This document shows positions 1 to 8,813 of a DNA stretch of 32,128 nt, piece after piece (within the stretch, counting starts at the first letter, position 1; each line of letters begins with the position of its first letter). The position numbers and the translations under genes are program-made. A model generated the notes under the pieces. The model made no database searches. It saw nothing but the letters and a program-made list of their open reading frames with translations, and had not been told where the DNA came from. This stretch comes from Draconibacterium orientale (GTDB lineage Bacteria; Bacteroidota; Bacteroidia; Bacteroidales; JAADGE01), in contig DYSM01000002.1 in assembly GCA_020718265.1 (NCBI GenBank), forward strand, positions 1 to 32,128, read 5' to 3'.

Positions 1-87
1 AATCAAGCATATAGATTGTTTAGTTAAAATAAAACAGGCTTTTTAGACCGGACTCGTCATTGATTCAAACTCTTAACCTCATTAGAT

Positions 88-1425
88 GTGAAGCAATTTT
101 TGAGAAGTTTTTATCTGGATAACCGATTTTACCTCGTCGCAACCGGCGCGGCATTCGGATTTCTACTGGGACATTTTTTTCCGCCGTTTTACGGCGTGGC
201 AAAAATTATGCTCATCGCAATTGTTGCGCTGTTTGTGCTTGATTTTCTGTTACTTTACAACAGAGCCAAAACCCGCATCGGCATTCAGCGCGAAACGCCC
301 GAACGCTTATCTAACGGCGATGTCAATAACATCAGAATTTCGGTCAAAAATAATTTTCCGTTTACGGTAAAACTGAACATTATAGATGAAATTCCGCATC
401 AATTTCAAAAACGCGATTTCGTTATCAAACGAAAACTAAAGGCAAATACCGAACATAACCTTGTTTACACCTTGCGTCCGGTGGAACGCGGCGAGTATCA
501 TTTCGGAAACACGAACGTTTACGTAAGTTCGTCCATAAGTTTCATCCAACGTCGATACATTTTTTACAGCGAAAAACCTGTGCCTGTGTATCCGTCGTAT
601 ATTCAAATGCGGAAATACGAACTCATGGCAATTTCCAACCGACTGACCGAAGCCGGCGTAAAAAAAATCAGAAAAATCAGCACGAATAATGAGTTCGACC
701 GCATCCGAAAATACGTTACGGGCGACGATTTCCGAACCATAAATTGGAAAGCCACCGCACGGAAAACAGAAGTCATGGTCAATCAATATCAGGACGAAAA
801 AGCTCAACGCGTGTACAGCATTATTGATATGGGACGCAGCATGAAAATGCCTTTTGAAGAATTGTCCTTGCTGGATTACGCGATAAACGCCGCGCTGGTC
901 ATTTCCAACATTGCCATGATAAAACACGACAAAGCCGGACTCATCACGTTTTGCAAAAAAGTAGAAAGCATCGTGCCCGCTGACCGTAAAAAGTTGCAAA
1001 TGAACACAATCATGGACGTACTTTACAAAGCGGATACCGATTTTTCGGAATCGAACTTAGAAGTCTTGTATTCAGCTGTGAAACAAAATGTTAATCAACG
1101 AAGTTTGCTGCTTGTTTACACGAATTTTGAAGGTTTATCGTCCATGCAAAGGCAGTTGCGTTATTTCAAATTGCTGGCAAAAAGCCACATTGTGGTTGTG
1201 ATTTTCTTTGAAAATACGGAACTTTCGCAAATCACAAAAAACCGACCGGCATCCGTCGAAGATATTTATATTAAGACCATTGCGGAAAAATTAGCTTACG
1301 AAAAAAAGCAAATTGTGTTTGAATTGAAAAAACACGGCATCCATTCCATTCTCACCGAACCGGAATTGCTTACCGTAAATACAATCAATAAATATCTGGA
1401 AATAAAAGCAAAAGGCTTACTCTAA
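88..1425 (+). CDS. DUF58 family membrane-anchored protein
   Basis: A 445-residue protein of the DUF58 family, usually partnered with MoxR-type AAA ATPases; the molecular role is poorly defined. Two hydrophobic segments (about residues 15-34 and 38-57) anchor it. The family signature GDDFRTINWKATARK is at about 212-226. It is followed by a von Willebrand A-like region whose first strand ends in D247-M-G-R-S251, a MIDAS-like DxGxS. The start is GTG at 88, because an in-frame TGA at 61-63 prevents a longer reading and no ATG lies nearby in frame. A MoxR gene would be expected upstream but is outside the window. The stop codon overlaps the stop of the convergent small gene. Family confidence is high; function is unknown. 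Confidence 0.88.
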   Translation: MKQFLRSFYLDNRFYLVATGAAFGFLLGHFFPPFYGVAKIMLIAIVALFVLDFLLLYNRAKTRIGIQRETPERLSNGDVNNIRISVKNNFPFTVKLNIIDEIPHQFQKRDFVIKRKLKANTEHNLVYTLRPVERGEYHFGNTNVYVSSSISFIQRRYIFYSEKPVPVYPSYIQMRKYELMAISNRLTEAGVKKIRKISTNNEFDRIRKYVTGDDFRTINWKATARKTEVMVNQYQDEKAQRVYSIIDMGRSMKMPFEELSLLDYAINAALVISNIAMIKHDKAGLITFCKKVESIVPADRKKLQMNTIMDVLYKADTDFSESNLEVLYSAVKQNVNQRSLLLVYTNFEGLSSMQRQLRYFKLLAKSHIVVVIFFENTELSQITKNRPASVEDIYIKTIAEKLAYEKKQIVFELKKHGIHSILTEPELLTVNTINKYLEIKAKGLL

Positions 1426-1646
1426 TGGTTTGAAGGCAAGTTAAATTCGTCAAACAAAGACGGATAATCCCTGTCAAAACGTTCGAGTACAGCAGTGATT
1501 ACAGCCTCGCGAACGAATTTCGCTCTGTTTTTTACTCGATATTTTTTACAATATTTATCTAACGCACTTTTTTCCAAATCGTTCAATTTAAAAACAATGT
1601 GGTGTGTGCGCAACATTTTCGATTTATCCTCTTGTTCCGTAGCCAT
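1422..1646 (-). CDS. small ribbon-helix-helix-like protein
   Basis: A 74-residue protein: a charged N-terminus, a short strand-like segment (RTHHIVFKLND), then two predicted helices (LEKSALDKYCKKY and RAKFVREAVITAVLERF). This layout suits ribbon-helix-helix (CopG/MetJ-type) DNA-binding proteins, though I assign only the fold, not a target. ATG is at 1644-1646. Its TAG stop (1422-1424) overlaps the TAA stop of the convergent DUF58 gene, so there is no room for a terminator between them. A Bacteroidota-type promoter lies just upstream on the minus strand (1666-1696). No toxin gene accompanies it, so an antitoxin role is not supported. It lies next to the origin-like gap, which may or may not matter. 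Confidence 0.7.
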   Translation of the reverse strand: MATEQEDKSKMLRTHHIVFKLNDLEKSALDKYCKKYRVKNRAKFVREAVITAVLERFDRDYPSLFDEFNLPSNH

Positions 1647-1665
1647 AATTAAAACAATGCAGGTA

Positions 1666-1696
1666 CAAAAATATAAAGTTTTTCGGTATCAACAAG
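1666..1696 (-). promoter_or_regulatory. candidate promoter of the small RHH-like gene
   Basis: Read on the minus strand, a -7 box TATTTTTG (1666-1673) fits TAnnTTTG. Nineteen bases further upstream is CTTG (1693-1696), three of four bases of the -33 TTTG box. The gene's ATG follows about 20 nt after the -7 box, implying a very short leader. Confidence 0.4.
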
Positions 1697-2037
1697 TTTG
1701 TTGGTTGTAAATAAGCCAAAAGTTATACACATTTTTTGAGATTTGAATTTAATAACTCTGTTAATAACTGTTGATAAAAAGTTAAGAATTTACAGAAAAA
1801 ATATTTTGTAAATTAAAATACTCATCAGTTTGAACAAAAAAATTAGATTTCCAAAAAAAGTTATTAAAAAAAATGAAAAGTTATCAACAGAATATTAAAC
1901 ATTTAGAACACAAAAAAATATCCTCAAAACACATTTACAAAAATAATTAACATCTGTTCAAAACCTATATTAACTCTTTGAATACAAACAGATTCAACAC
2001 ATAAGAAAATGTTAATTATTTGTTTACAAATTTAAAA

Positions 2038-2071
2038 TTTGAAATATTCAAGTAAAATTTACTTAAATTTG
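2038..2071 (+). promoter_or_regulatory. candidate nadA promoter
   Basis: TTTG (2038-2041) and TAAATTTG (2064-2071) match the Bacteroidota -33 TTTG and -7 TAnnTTTG boxes with a 22-nt spacer, at the long end of what is seen. Transcription would start near 2078, giving a leader of about 55 nt. An alternative TTTG is at 2019-2022. Confidence 0.5.
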
Positions 2072-2133
2072 TAACCGTTTTAACAAACTATCATTATTAT
2101 CATTAAAGTTTTTATAAATCTATTATAATATTT

Positions 2134-3126
2134 ATGTATAGTGAAGAAGTCCGCAATTTCGGTTTTGTAAACCAAGCGATACCCGCAGGGCTAAATATAG
2201 TTGATGAACTAAACGCGTTGAAGAAAAAGAAAAACGCTGTAATTCTCGCACACTATTACGTGGCGGATGACGTGCAAGATGTTGCCGATTTTGTGGGCGA
2301 CAGCCTCGCTTTATCGCAACGTGCGGCGGAAACCAATGCCGATATTATTTTGTTTGCCGGTGTGCATTTTATGGCAGAAACTGCTAAAATTTTATCGCCG
2401 AACAAAAAAGTGCTTTTGCCTGACCTTACAGCCGGCTGTTCGCTCGCCGATTCGTGCCCTGCGCCGGATTTCGAGGCTTTTTTGAAAAACTATCCGAACC
2501 ACACCGTAATTTCTTACGTAAACACAACGGCTGCGGTCAAAGCCTTGTCGCACATTATTTGCACGTCGTCAAACGCAAAGCAAATTGTGCAAAGCATTCC
2601 TGTCGAAAAGCCGATAGTATTTGGTCCCGATAGCAATCTCGGAAATTGGATTAGTCGTGAAACCGGACGCGAAATGGTAATTTGGGACGGCGCGTGCCAC
2701 GTGCACAACGAATTTTCGTTGGAACGCATTTTGGCTTTGAAAAATCAAAATCCGGATGCTAAACTCATTTCGCATCCCGAATGTCAAAAACCAATTTTGG
2801 AAGTTTCAGACTTTGTCGGTTCTACGGCAATGCTTATAAAATACTCTTATACAGATAATTCAGAGAAATATATTGTCGCAACCGAACCCGGCGTTTTGCA
2901 CGAAATGCGAAAACACAGCCCGAACAAAACGTTCATTCCCGCGCCCGGCGAAGATGCGAATTGCGCGTGCAGCGAATGCCAATTTATGAAACGACACACG
3001 CTCGAAAAAGTCTATAATTGTTTGAAATTCGAATTGCCCGAAATTGATTTGGATGAAAATTTAAGTCGAAAAGCTTTGAAACCAATTCAACGCATGTTGG
3101 ACATTTCTGCAAAACTTGGGTTGTAA
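2134..3126 (+). CDS. nadA: quinolinate synthase NadA
   Basis: NadA condenses iminoaspartate with dihydroxyacetone phosphate to form quinolinate in de novo NAD synthesis, using a [4Fe-4S] cluster. The 330-residue length is normal. Visible marks are AHYYVADDVQDVADFVGDS near residue 39, Cys102 in GCSLADSCP, Cys188 in GACHVH, and a cysteine cluster C277-x-C279-x2-C282 near the C-terminus. Cys102 and Cys188 correspond to two cluster ligands, and one of the last group (probably Cys282) would be the third. The usual partners nadB and nadC are not in this window. The next gene starts at the base after the stop codon, so the two are almost certainly cotranscribed. Confidence 0.95.
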   Translation: MYSEEVRNFGFVNQAIPAGLNIVDELNALKKKKNAVILAHYYVADDVQDVADFVGDSLALSQRAAETNADIILFAGVHFMAETAKILSPNKKVLLPDLTAGCSLADSCPAPDFEAFLKNYPNHTVISYVNTTAAVKALSHIICTSSNAKQIVQSIPVEKPIVFGPDSNLGNWISRETGREMVIWDGACHVHNEFSLERILALKNQNPDAKLISHPECQKPILEVSDFVGSTAMLIKYSYTDNSEKYIVATEPGVLHEMRKHSPNKTFIPAPGEDANCACSECQFMKRHTLEKVYNCLKFELPEIDLDENLSRKALKPIQRMLDISAKLGL

Positions 3127-4671
3127 ATGAACAAAAGATTTTCAATATTGCTTTTTTTAATTTTATCTAATGTTTTGATAACCAAAGCACAAGATAAAGT
3201 TAATCCGAACGGATATAACGCATTTCATCACCCGAACGGCACCGTTGCAAGCGAAGGAACTATGAAAGACGGCAAACCTGTCGGCTATTGGAAATCGTAT
3301 TATCCCGACGGCGTGATTCGTTCCGAGGGCAATCGTATTGATAATGAGCTTGACAGCCTTTGGAAATTCTATTCTCCAAACGGAACGCTTCAAAAAGTTA
3401 TTGATTACAGACAAGGCAAAAAAAGCGGTTATTTTATGCTTTACGAAACGTTCAGCGACAGTATTTCAACACGTAATGTTCTGATTTCAAAAGAATTGTA
3501 TATTGATGACAAGCTAAACGGCGTTTCAAATTATTATGACAGTCTCGGAAATCTTTCAAAAACAACAACTTATGAAAACGGACGTAAACATGGTTTCGAG
3601 CGTTATTACGCGCCCGACGGCAGAGTTACAGCCATATTGCGTTATGCACACGACAATTTGTTAAGTTCGGAACAACTGAATCAACTTGATAAAAACGGAA
3701 ACAAAATCGGCGTTTGGAAAGAATTTTATCCGGACGGACAGCTAAAATCGTTTGCAAATTACGATGTCGGAAAGTTAGACGGCTATTTTCGTGAATATTC
3801 TCCGACGGGCATGATTACGAAACAAAATTTTTATCGTGAAGGTATTGTAAATAAAGAAGTTGAAGCACAATTGAACAAAACAGCCGATGTGGTTGTTAAA
3901 ACGCGCGAAGACGGCACGCTCTTGTCAAAAGGTTCGTTTATTGACGGAAAACCGGTCGGAATTCACAGAGAATTTGACGAAAAAGGCAACGTGATTTCAG
4001 CTTCGGAATACGATGAAAATGGCGTTTTGCTCGGAAAAGGTATCATGACAAACGAAGGCAAGCGGGTAGGCGAGTGGTCGTTTTTCTATTCGGACGGAAC
4101 TGTAAAAAGCAAAGGCAAATTTACCGACAATAAACGCTCCGGCGAATGGCAATTTTATTTTGAAAACGGCTCAAAAGAACAAATCGGAAATTATACAAAC
4201 GGTTTACCGGAAGGCAAATGGAATTGGTTTTACCCGAACGGAAATGCAAGACGCTCTGGATTTTATCTTCGTGGTAAAGAAGAAGGCTATTTTGTAGAAT
4301 TTGGCATAAATCAAGATACTCTTTCTGCCGGAAAATACATTTCGGGTATGAAAATGGAAAAATGGACGGAAGTTGTGAATGACCACACGGAACGCGGTGT
4401 ATATCAGGCTAATAGAAAGTCCGGCGAATGGAAAAATTTCTATTTTGGCGATAAACTCGAGTTTGTCGGCTCGTATGTGGACGGAATGCCGGACGGCGAG
4501 CATAAATACTTCTATCCCAACGGAATAATAAAATTGGAAGCCAAATACAGTATGGGAATACCGGACGGCGAATGGACGAAATTCGACGTTTTCGGTGTTG
4601 TTGAAACGACTTGGTTTTACAAAAGCGGCGAGCTTATACGCATTGACGGACTGAAAGTTAGAGAAGATTAG
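3127..4671 (+). CDS. secreted MORN/YwqK-type repeat protein
   Basis: A 514-residue protein with a signal peptide (hydrophobic stretch at 5-20, probably cleaved near TKAQ). The rest consists of repeats of about 22-25 residues built around G-x-W-x-x-[FY]-[YF]-x-[DN]-G. I count about twelve, for example VGYWKSYYPDG, IGVWKEFYPDG, SGEWQFYFENG, EGKWNWFYPNG and DGEHKYFYPNG. These resemble MORN-like repeats of the YwqK family, which form extended beta-hairpin arrays. Database names calling such proteins antitoxins rest on the Bacillus YwqK/YwqJ pair. No toxin gene is nearby and the protein appears exported, so I do not carry that name over. It follows nadA with no gap; a functional link to NAD synthesis is unproven. 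Confidence 0.8.
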   Translation: MNKRFSILLFLILSNVLITKAQDKVNPNGYNAFHHPNGTVASEGTMKDGKPVGYWKSYYPDGVIRSEGNRIDNELDSLWKFYSPNGTLQKVIDYRQGKKSGYFMLYETFSDSISTRNVLISKELYIDDKLNGVSNYYDSLGNLSKTTTYENGRKHGFERYYAPDGRVTAILRYAHDNLLSSEQLNQLDKNGNKIGVWKEFYPDGQLKSFANYDVGKLDGYFREYSPTGMITKQNFYREGIVNKEVEAQLNKTADVVVKTREDGTLLSKGSFIDGKPVGIHREFDEKGNVISASEYDENGVLLGKGIMTNEGKRVGEWSFFYSDGTVKSKGKFTDNKRSGEWQFYFENGSKEQIGNYTNGLPEGKWNWFYPNGNARRSGFYLRGKEEGYFVEFGINQDTLSAGKYISGMKMEKWTEVVNDHTERGVYQANRKSGEWKNFYFGDKLEFVGSYVDGMPDGEHKYFYPNGIIKLEAKYSMGIPDGEWTKFDVFGVVETTWFYKSGELIRIDGLKVRED

Positions 4672-4921
4672 TAATAAGTATTAAGTAGTTAGTAGTTAGA
4701 CTTTTTTTTAATATAGATTTTCTAAAATATTCGATTATAGGGCTATTACAAAATATTCGTTTACAAATCTTAATACTTGCTACGAATTGCTTACGAAAGG
4801 ATTATCAACAAAGTATAATAGTTTTATCTTTAACTTATTGATATTCAAATGTTATCAAAATTATTCATTATTCATTATTAATTTTTCATTCCTTAATACT
4901 CAATTCTCAAATCTCAACAAA
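4672..4921. repeat. noncoding leader of ruvB with 7-nt-period repeats
   Basis: A 250-base AT-rich gap with three different short tracts of 7-nt period: TAGTTAG twice (4686-4699), ATTATTC twice plus ATTATTA (4860-4880), and ACTCAAT-TCTCAAA-TCTCAAC (4898-4918). The last ends four bases before the chosen ruvB start. Reading is open in the ruvB frame from 4787, but the resulting peptide is low-complexity and does not resemble RuvB N-termini, so I treat the stretch as noncoding. I see no convincing promoter box. Confidence 0.55.
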
Positions 4922-5941
4922 TTGGAACAAACAAACAGACATATCACCCCGCAGGATTTGCAAGCCGAAGGAAAATTGCGCCCCGATTCGTTTACTCAAT
5001 TTGCAGGGCAGCCGACTCTGGTTGAGAATCTGAAAATTTTTGTTCAGGCAGCCAAAATGCGCGGCGAATCGCTCGACCATGTCCTTCTGCACGGTCCGCC
5101 CGGCTTGGGAAAAACTACGTTGTCGAACATCATTGCCAAAGAATTGGGCGTGGATATGAAAATTACTTCCGGTCCGGTTTTGGATAAACCCGGCGACCTT
5201 GCCGGTTTGCTTACTAATTTGAACGATAACGATGTTCTGTTTATTGATGAAATTCACAGACTTAGCCCCGTGGTGGAAGAGTATTTGTATTCCGCCATGG
5301 AAGATTTTACCATAGACATCATGTTAGATAAAGGACCTGCGGCGCGTTCTATCCAATTGACCTTGAATAAGTTCACGCTCGTAGGTGCTACCACACGTGC
5401 AGGCTTACTCACATCGCCTTTACGTGCGCGATTCGGCATAAAATTTTTACTTGAATATTACAATATCGAAGTTTTAACTCAAATCATAAAACGTTCAGCA
5501 TCAATACTTAATGTTCAAATTGTCCCTGCGGCTGCAGTTGAAATTGCAACGCGAAGTCGAGGAACGCCGCGTATTGCAAATGCTTTGTTGCGCCGAGTGC
5601 GCGATTTTGCACAAGTCAAAGGAAACGGCAATATTGATTTGGAAATTGCTACCTTTGCGCTTGATGCTCTGAATATTGATAAAAAAGGTCTGGACGAAAT
5701 GGACAATAAAATTCTCAACACGTTGATAGATAAGTTCAACGGCGGACCTGTGGGGTTGAATACGATTGCTACGGCTGTGGGTGAAGATGCAGGCACAATT
5801 GAAGAGGTTTACGAACCGTATTTGATTATGGAAGGCTTGCTGAATCGCACCCCGCGCGGGCGAATGGTTACGGACAACGCCTACAAACATTTGCGAAAAT
5901 CCAAACCCACAAGTCAGAATATTTTATTTGAAATTGAATAA
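4922..5941 (+). CDS. ruvB: Holliday junction branch-migration ATPase RuvB
   Basis: RuvB is the hexameric AAA+ motor that, with RuvA, drives branch migration of Holliday junctions during recombinational repair. From the chosen TTG start at 4922 the protein is 339 residues, the usual length. Walker A GPPGLGKT is at 58-65, Walker B with DEIH at 109-112, followed by sensor and arginine-finger segments (GATTRAGLLTSPLRARFG), with the winged-helix DNA-binding domain at the C-terminus. A 45-residue in-frame extension from 4787 is translated repeat sequence unlike any RuvB, so the short start is preferred even though TTG is not ideal. ruvA and ruvC are not in this window. Confidence 0.93.
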   Translation: MEQTNRHITPQDLQAEGKLRPDSFTQFAGQPTLVENLKIFVQAAKMRGESLDHVLLHGPPGLGKTTLSNIIAKELGVDMKITSGPVLDKPGDLAGLLTNLNDNDVLFIDEIHRLSPVVEEYLYSAMEDFTIDIMLDKGPAARSIQLTLNKFTLVGATTRAGLLTSPLRARFGIKFLLEYYNIEVLTQIIKRSASILNVQIVPAAAVEIATRSRGTPRIANALLRRVRDFAQVKGNGNIDLEIATFALDALNIDKKGLDEMDNKILNTLIDKFNGGPVGLNTIATAVGEDAGTIEEVYEPYLIMEGLLNRTPRGRMVTDNAYKHLRKSKPTSQNILFEIE

Positions 5942-6005
5942 GTTAGATTGTTGTATTTACAAGTAAGTATTTAGAAATTAGATTTTTAACAAAGAAAATA
6001 TCCTT

Positions 6006-7001
6006 ATGAAACTCATAATTCCGATGGCAGGCATGGGCAAACGCATGCGCCCGCATACACTCACGATTCCGAAACCGCTTTTGCCGATTGCCGGAAAACC
6101 TATCGTTCAACGACTTGCCGAAGAAATCGCCGAAGTTGCAGGTGCACAACTCGAAGAAATTGCATTTATAATCGGCGATTTTGGTAAAGATGTTGAAAAC
6201 CAATTGCTTGACATCGCAAAAAATCTCGGTGCTGTTGGTAAAATTTATTATCAGGAGCAAGCACTCGGCACCGCACATGCAATTTATTGCGCCGCAGAAT
6301 CACTCCAAGGCAATGTTACGGTGGCGTTTGCGGACACACTTTTCAAAGCTGATTTTTATTTAGATACAGATGCCGATGCCGTTATTTGGTCAAAACAAGT
6401 TGAAAATCCTCAGGCATTTGGCGTGTTGAAAGTTGATAACGAAGGTTTTATCACAGATTTTATCGAAAAACCAAAAATATTCGTATCCGATTTGGCAATT
6501 ATCGGAATTTATTATTTCAAATCGGGCGAACAATTAGCTGCTGAGTTGAAATATCTGCTTGATAATAAAATAGTTGTGAACGGTGAATACCAACTTACCG
6601 ATGCGCTTGAAAACATGAAAAACAAAGGCGTAAAATTTAAAACCGCAACGGTGGACGAATGGCTCGATTGCGGAAATAAGGATTCTACGGTTGCCACAAA
6701 CGGAAGAATTTTGTGGCACATCGGCAATACAATTTCAGAATCAGCAAGTTATGTTAATTCGGTTATCATCGAACCTTGTTTTTTGGGCGAAAATGTCGTT
6801 ATCGAAAATTCCGTCATCGGTCCGTTTGTTTCTGTGGAGACGGGAACTCAAATAATTAAATCTGTGATTTCTAACGCAATAATCGGTCAAAATACGAAAT
6901 TATCCGGACTTTTTGCCGACAATTGTATGCTCGGAAATTACGTCGAACTCACAGAATCATCAAAAAATTTGAGTATCGGAGATTTTTCTGCGCTGTATTA
7001 A
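6006..7001 (+). CDS. sugar-phosphate nucleotidyltransferase with C-terminal left-handed beta-helix
   Basis: A 331-residue enzyme of the RmlA/GlmU-like class, which transfers a nucleotide from an NTP to a sugar 1-phosphate. The N-terminal Rossmann-like domain opens with MAGMGKRMRPHTLTIPKPLL, the G-x-G-x-R-(x)-P...PKPLL nucleotide-binding signature. An ADT motif (AFADTLF) near residue 108 takes the place of the metal-binding GD-type motif. From about residue 238 hexapeptide-like repeats (VIIEPCFLGENVVIENSVIG and following) indicate a left-handed beta-helix of the COG1208 type. The substrate cannot be read from the sequence. The gene opens a tandem set with the TPR, DUF4292 and M23 genes, an order I recall from other Bacteroidota. 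Confidence 0.83.
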   Translation: MKLIIPMAGMGKRMRPHTLTIPKPLLPIAGKPIVQRLAEEIAEVAGAQLEEIAFIIGDFGKDVENQLLDIAKNLGAVGKIYYQEQALGTAHAIYCAAESLQGNVTVAFADTLFKADFYLDTDADAVIWSKQVENPQAFGVLKVDNEGFITDFIEKPKIFVSDLAIIGIYYFKSGEQLAAELKYLLDNKIVVNGEYQLTDALENMKNKGVKFKTATVDEWLDCGNKDSTVATNGRILWHIGNTISESASYVNSVIIEPCFLGENVVIENSVIGPFVSVETGTQIIKSVISNAIIGQNTKLSGLFADNCMLGNYVELTESSKNLSIGDFSALY

Positions 7002-7042
7002 AATTTTAAAACGATATTTGCAGATTCGACAAAATACAATTT

Positions 7043-8782
7043 ATGCGTGTTCGCAGTTTTAGTTTTGGATTAATATTTTTTGCCTTTCTGTTCATTTTCA
7101 CAGGATTAGTAAGTTCGTGCGGCATTCAAAATGAAAATAAAAAACAGGAAGCAGATGCTAAATCAAAATCGGAACTCGAATTCAAATATCTCTATGCCGA
7201 AGCCGGAAAAGCCTACATGTTTGGCAATTTGAAACAAGCCTCACAGCTTTATACTGCTGCTATTCAGGCAAATCCGACGAGTGCCGCGTCAAATTATTAT
7301 CTCGCAAAAGTTTATCTCGAAAAAAATGAGATTCAAAGTGCATATAATTTTGCCGGAAAAGCTATAAATTTAAATCCAAATAATCTGTGGTACAGTTTGT
7401 TATATTCCGATATTGCAGTTGCAATCGAACGATTCGGAGATGCTCAAAACGCGCTTTCGGCACAATTGAAACTAAATTCGAATAACGAACTTGTTTACAG
7501 CAGATTATGCAATTTGTATCAGATTTTGAACGATTTACCAAGACTTCTCGAAACTTTCTCCGACATGCAAAAACGTTTTGGTTTTGAAAACGACCGTGCA
7601 TTGCAAATATTTGATATTTACATGTCTTCCGGCGATTTTCCGTCGGCTGAGCAAACCGCTCGTGATTTAATTTCAGCAAATCCGGACGATCTTAAATTTC
7701 AAGCTCTCTTGGCTGAATTTTACATTCAATCATTTCGGAAAGAGGACGCTAAAAAATTGTATGCCAACTTGTTAAAAAAATCCGGAGATGATGCTATTTT
7801 TCGACTTTCGTATGCCATGTATGCTGATTCTGAACGAGATACAGCCGGTTTTCTTGAAAGTTGCAATATCGTAGTTAATTCATCGGATGTCAGAATTGAA
7901 GATAAATTGAAACTTTTGGTGCAAGGTTACGAAAATTCAGCGTTAATTTCCGACGAACAATACGAGGCTTTTTTGAATCAATTGCTTGAACAACAGCCGG
8001 ATTCTTATTTGCCAAACTTATATTATGCCGATTTTTTATTGTCAGAAGGCGAAGATGCCGATGCGCTCTCAAATTACAGAATTGCTTCAAAATCTGAACC
8101 TTCAGATTTTAATTTGGCTGTAAGTGTGTTTGAATTAGAATACGAACTTTCTGATTTTGAATCACTCTACGATGATGCTTCGTTTTTTTCGGAAATTTAT
8201 CCAAATCAAGCTAAAATATTCTTATACAAAGGCATAGCTGCACTTATGACGAAGCGTTTCAAAGAAGCGGAAGAAGCCTTGCGTTACGGTTCCGATTTAG
8301 CTTTCGATGATGCGCAACTTGCCGAGCAATTTAATTCGTATCTTGCTGAAAATTATTCTCTTACAGGTAAATATGATTTAGCTGACCGTTATTTTGAAAA
8401 AGTTTTGTCCATGAATCCGTTAAATTGTTCGGTATCTGCCAGTTATGCCAGATGTTTGGCTTACAGAAAAACTTCTTTGACAAAAGCAGAACAGCTAACT
8501 TCAACGTGTAAAGACAGTTATCCGGAAAATGCAACATTTCTGGCAACTTGGGCGTTGATTCTTTTACAAAAAGGCGAATTGGAGAAAGCGCAGCAAACCG
8601 TTAAAAAAGCGTTTTCAATTCAACCTGAAAATATCCATGTGCTTGAAATCTATGGAGATATCGTGTTTCATACAGGCGAAACGGATACTGCTGTTTCGTT
8701 TTGGCAAAAATCAAAAACGAACGGAAACATTTCGCCGGTTATAGAGCGCAAAATTTCACAAAAAACATTTTTATCAAAATAA
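7043..8782 (+). CDS. TPR-repeat lipoprotein
   Basis: A 579-residue protein with a lipoprotein signal peptide: a hydrophobic stretch then LVSSC, with Cys26 as the lipidated residue. Most of the remainder is helical repeats of TPR type, for example YLYAEAGKAYMFGNLKQASQ followed by A-x-N-P-x-(S/N) turns, and near the C-terminus LILLQKGELEKAQQTVKKAF with IQPENIHVLEIYGDI. TPR arrays bind protein partners; this one would sit at the outer membrane facing the periplasm or surface. It is followed four bases later by the DUF4292 reading frame, suggesting one transcript with the DUF4292 and EnvC-like genes. No specific function is assigned. Confidence 0.83.
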   Translation: MRVRSFSFGLIFFAFLFIFTGLVSSCGIQNENKKQEADAKSKSELEFKYLYAEAGKAYMFGNLKQASQLYTAAIQANPTSAASNYYLAKVYLEKNEIQSAYNFAGKAINLNPNNLWYSLLYSDIAVAIERFGDAQNALSAQLKLNSNNELVYSRLCNLYQILNDLPRLLETFSDMQKRFGFENDRALQIFDIYMSSGDFPSAEQTARDLISANPDDLKFQALLAEFYIQSFRKEDAKKLYANLLKKSGDDAIFRLSYAMYADSERDTAGFLESCNIVVNSSDVRIEDKLKLLVQGYENSALISDEQYEAFLNQLLEQQPDSYLPNLYYADFLLSEGEDADALSNYRIASKSEPSDFNLAVSVFELEYELSDFESLYDDASFFSEIYPNQAKIFLYKGIAALMTKRFKEAEEALRYGSDLAFDDAQLAEQFNSYLAENYSLTGKYDLADRYFEKVLSMNPLNCSVSASYARCLAYRKTSLTKAEQLTSTCKDSYPENATFLATWALILLQKGELEKAQQTVKKAFSIQPENIHVLEIYGDIVFHTGETDTAVSFWQKSKTNGNISPVIERKISQKTFLSK

Positions 8783-8813
8783 ATCATTGAATTTTAATCG
8801 TTTAAAAAATATC

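Larger units (their letters stand above)
1647..2133. other. AT-rich gap with DnaA-box-like sites; candidate oriC
   Basis: A 487-base gap without a credible gene. By hand count G+C is about 18% over 1741-2133, far below the coding DNA. It contains TTATACACA at 1723-1731 (matches the DnaA-box consensus TTATnCACA) and two one-mismatch boxes TTATCAACA, on the minus strand at 1769-1777 and the plus strand at 1881-1889. With their flanking base these form an exact inverted pair, CTGTTGATAA and TTATCAACAG. A looser TGTTAATAA is at 1759-1767. DnaA boxes beside an AT-rich unwinding region are typical of origins. dnaA itself is absent, and such AT-rich sequence gives chance matches, so this is a candidate only. 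The nadA promoter occupies the right end. Confidence 0.4.

Noticed and set aside
436..999. 187-codon minus-strand open frame opposite the DUF58 gene
   Set aside because: The plus strand carries the conserved DUF58 motifs; the opposite frame has His/Phe-rich sequence without family resemblance.
2696..2707. Possible third parS around CACGTG in nadA
   Set aside because: Only the CACGTG core matches; the outer arms differ and the bases are explained by conserved NadA residues (CHVH). Other CACGTG copies near 5392 and 31395 also lack the arms.
3127..4671. Toxin-antitoxin module suggested by YwqK-like repeats
   Set aside because: The protein has a signal peptide and no toxin-like gene is adjacent.
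4787..4921. N-terminal extension of RuvB by 45 residues
   Set aside because: The extension is translated from AT-rich heptamer repeats, does not resemble RuvB N-termini, and the protein has normal length from 4922.
5501..5890. Minus-strand frame opposite ruvB
   Set aside because: Shadow of ruvB; no motif or start context supports it.
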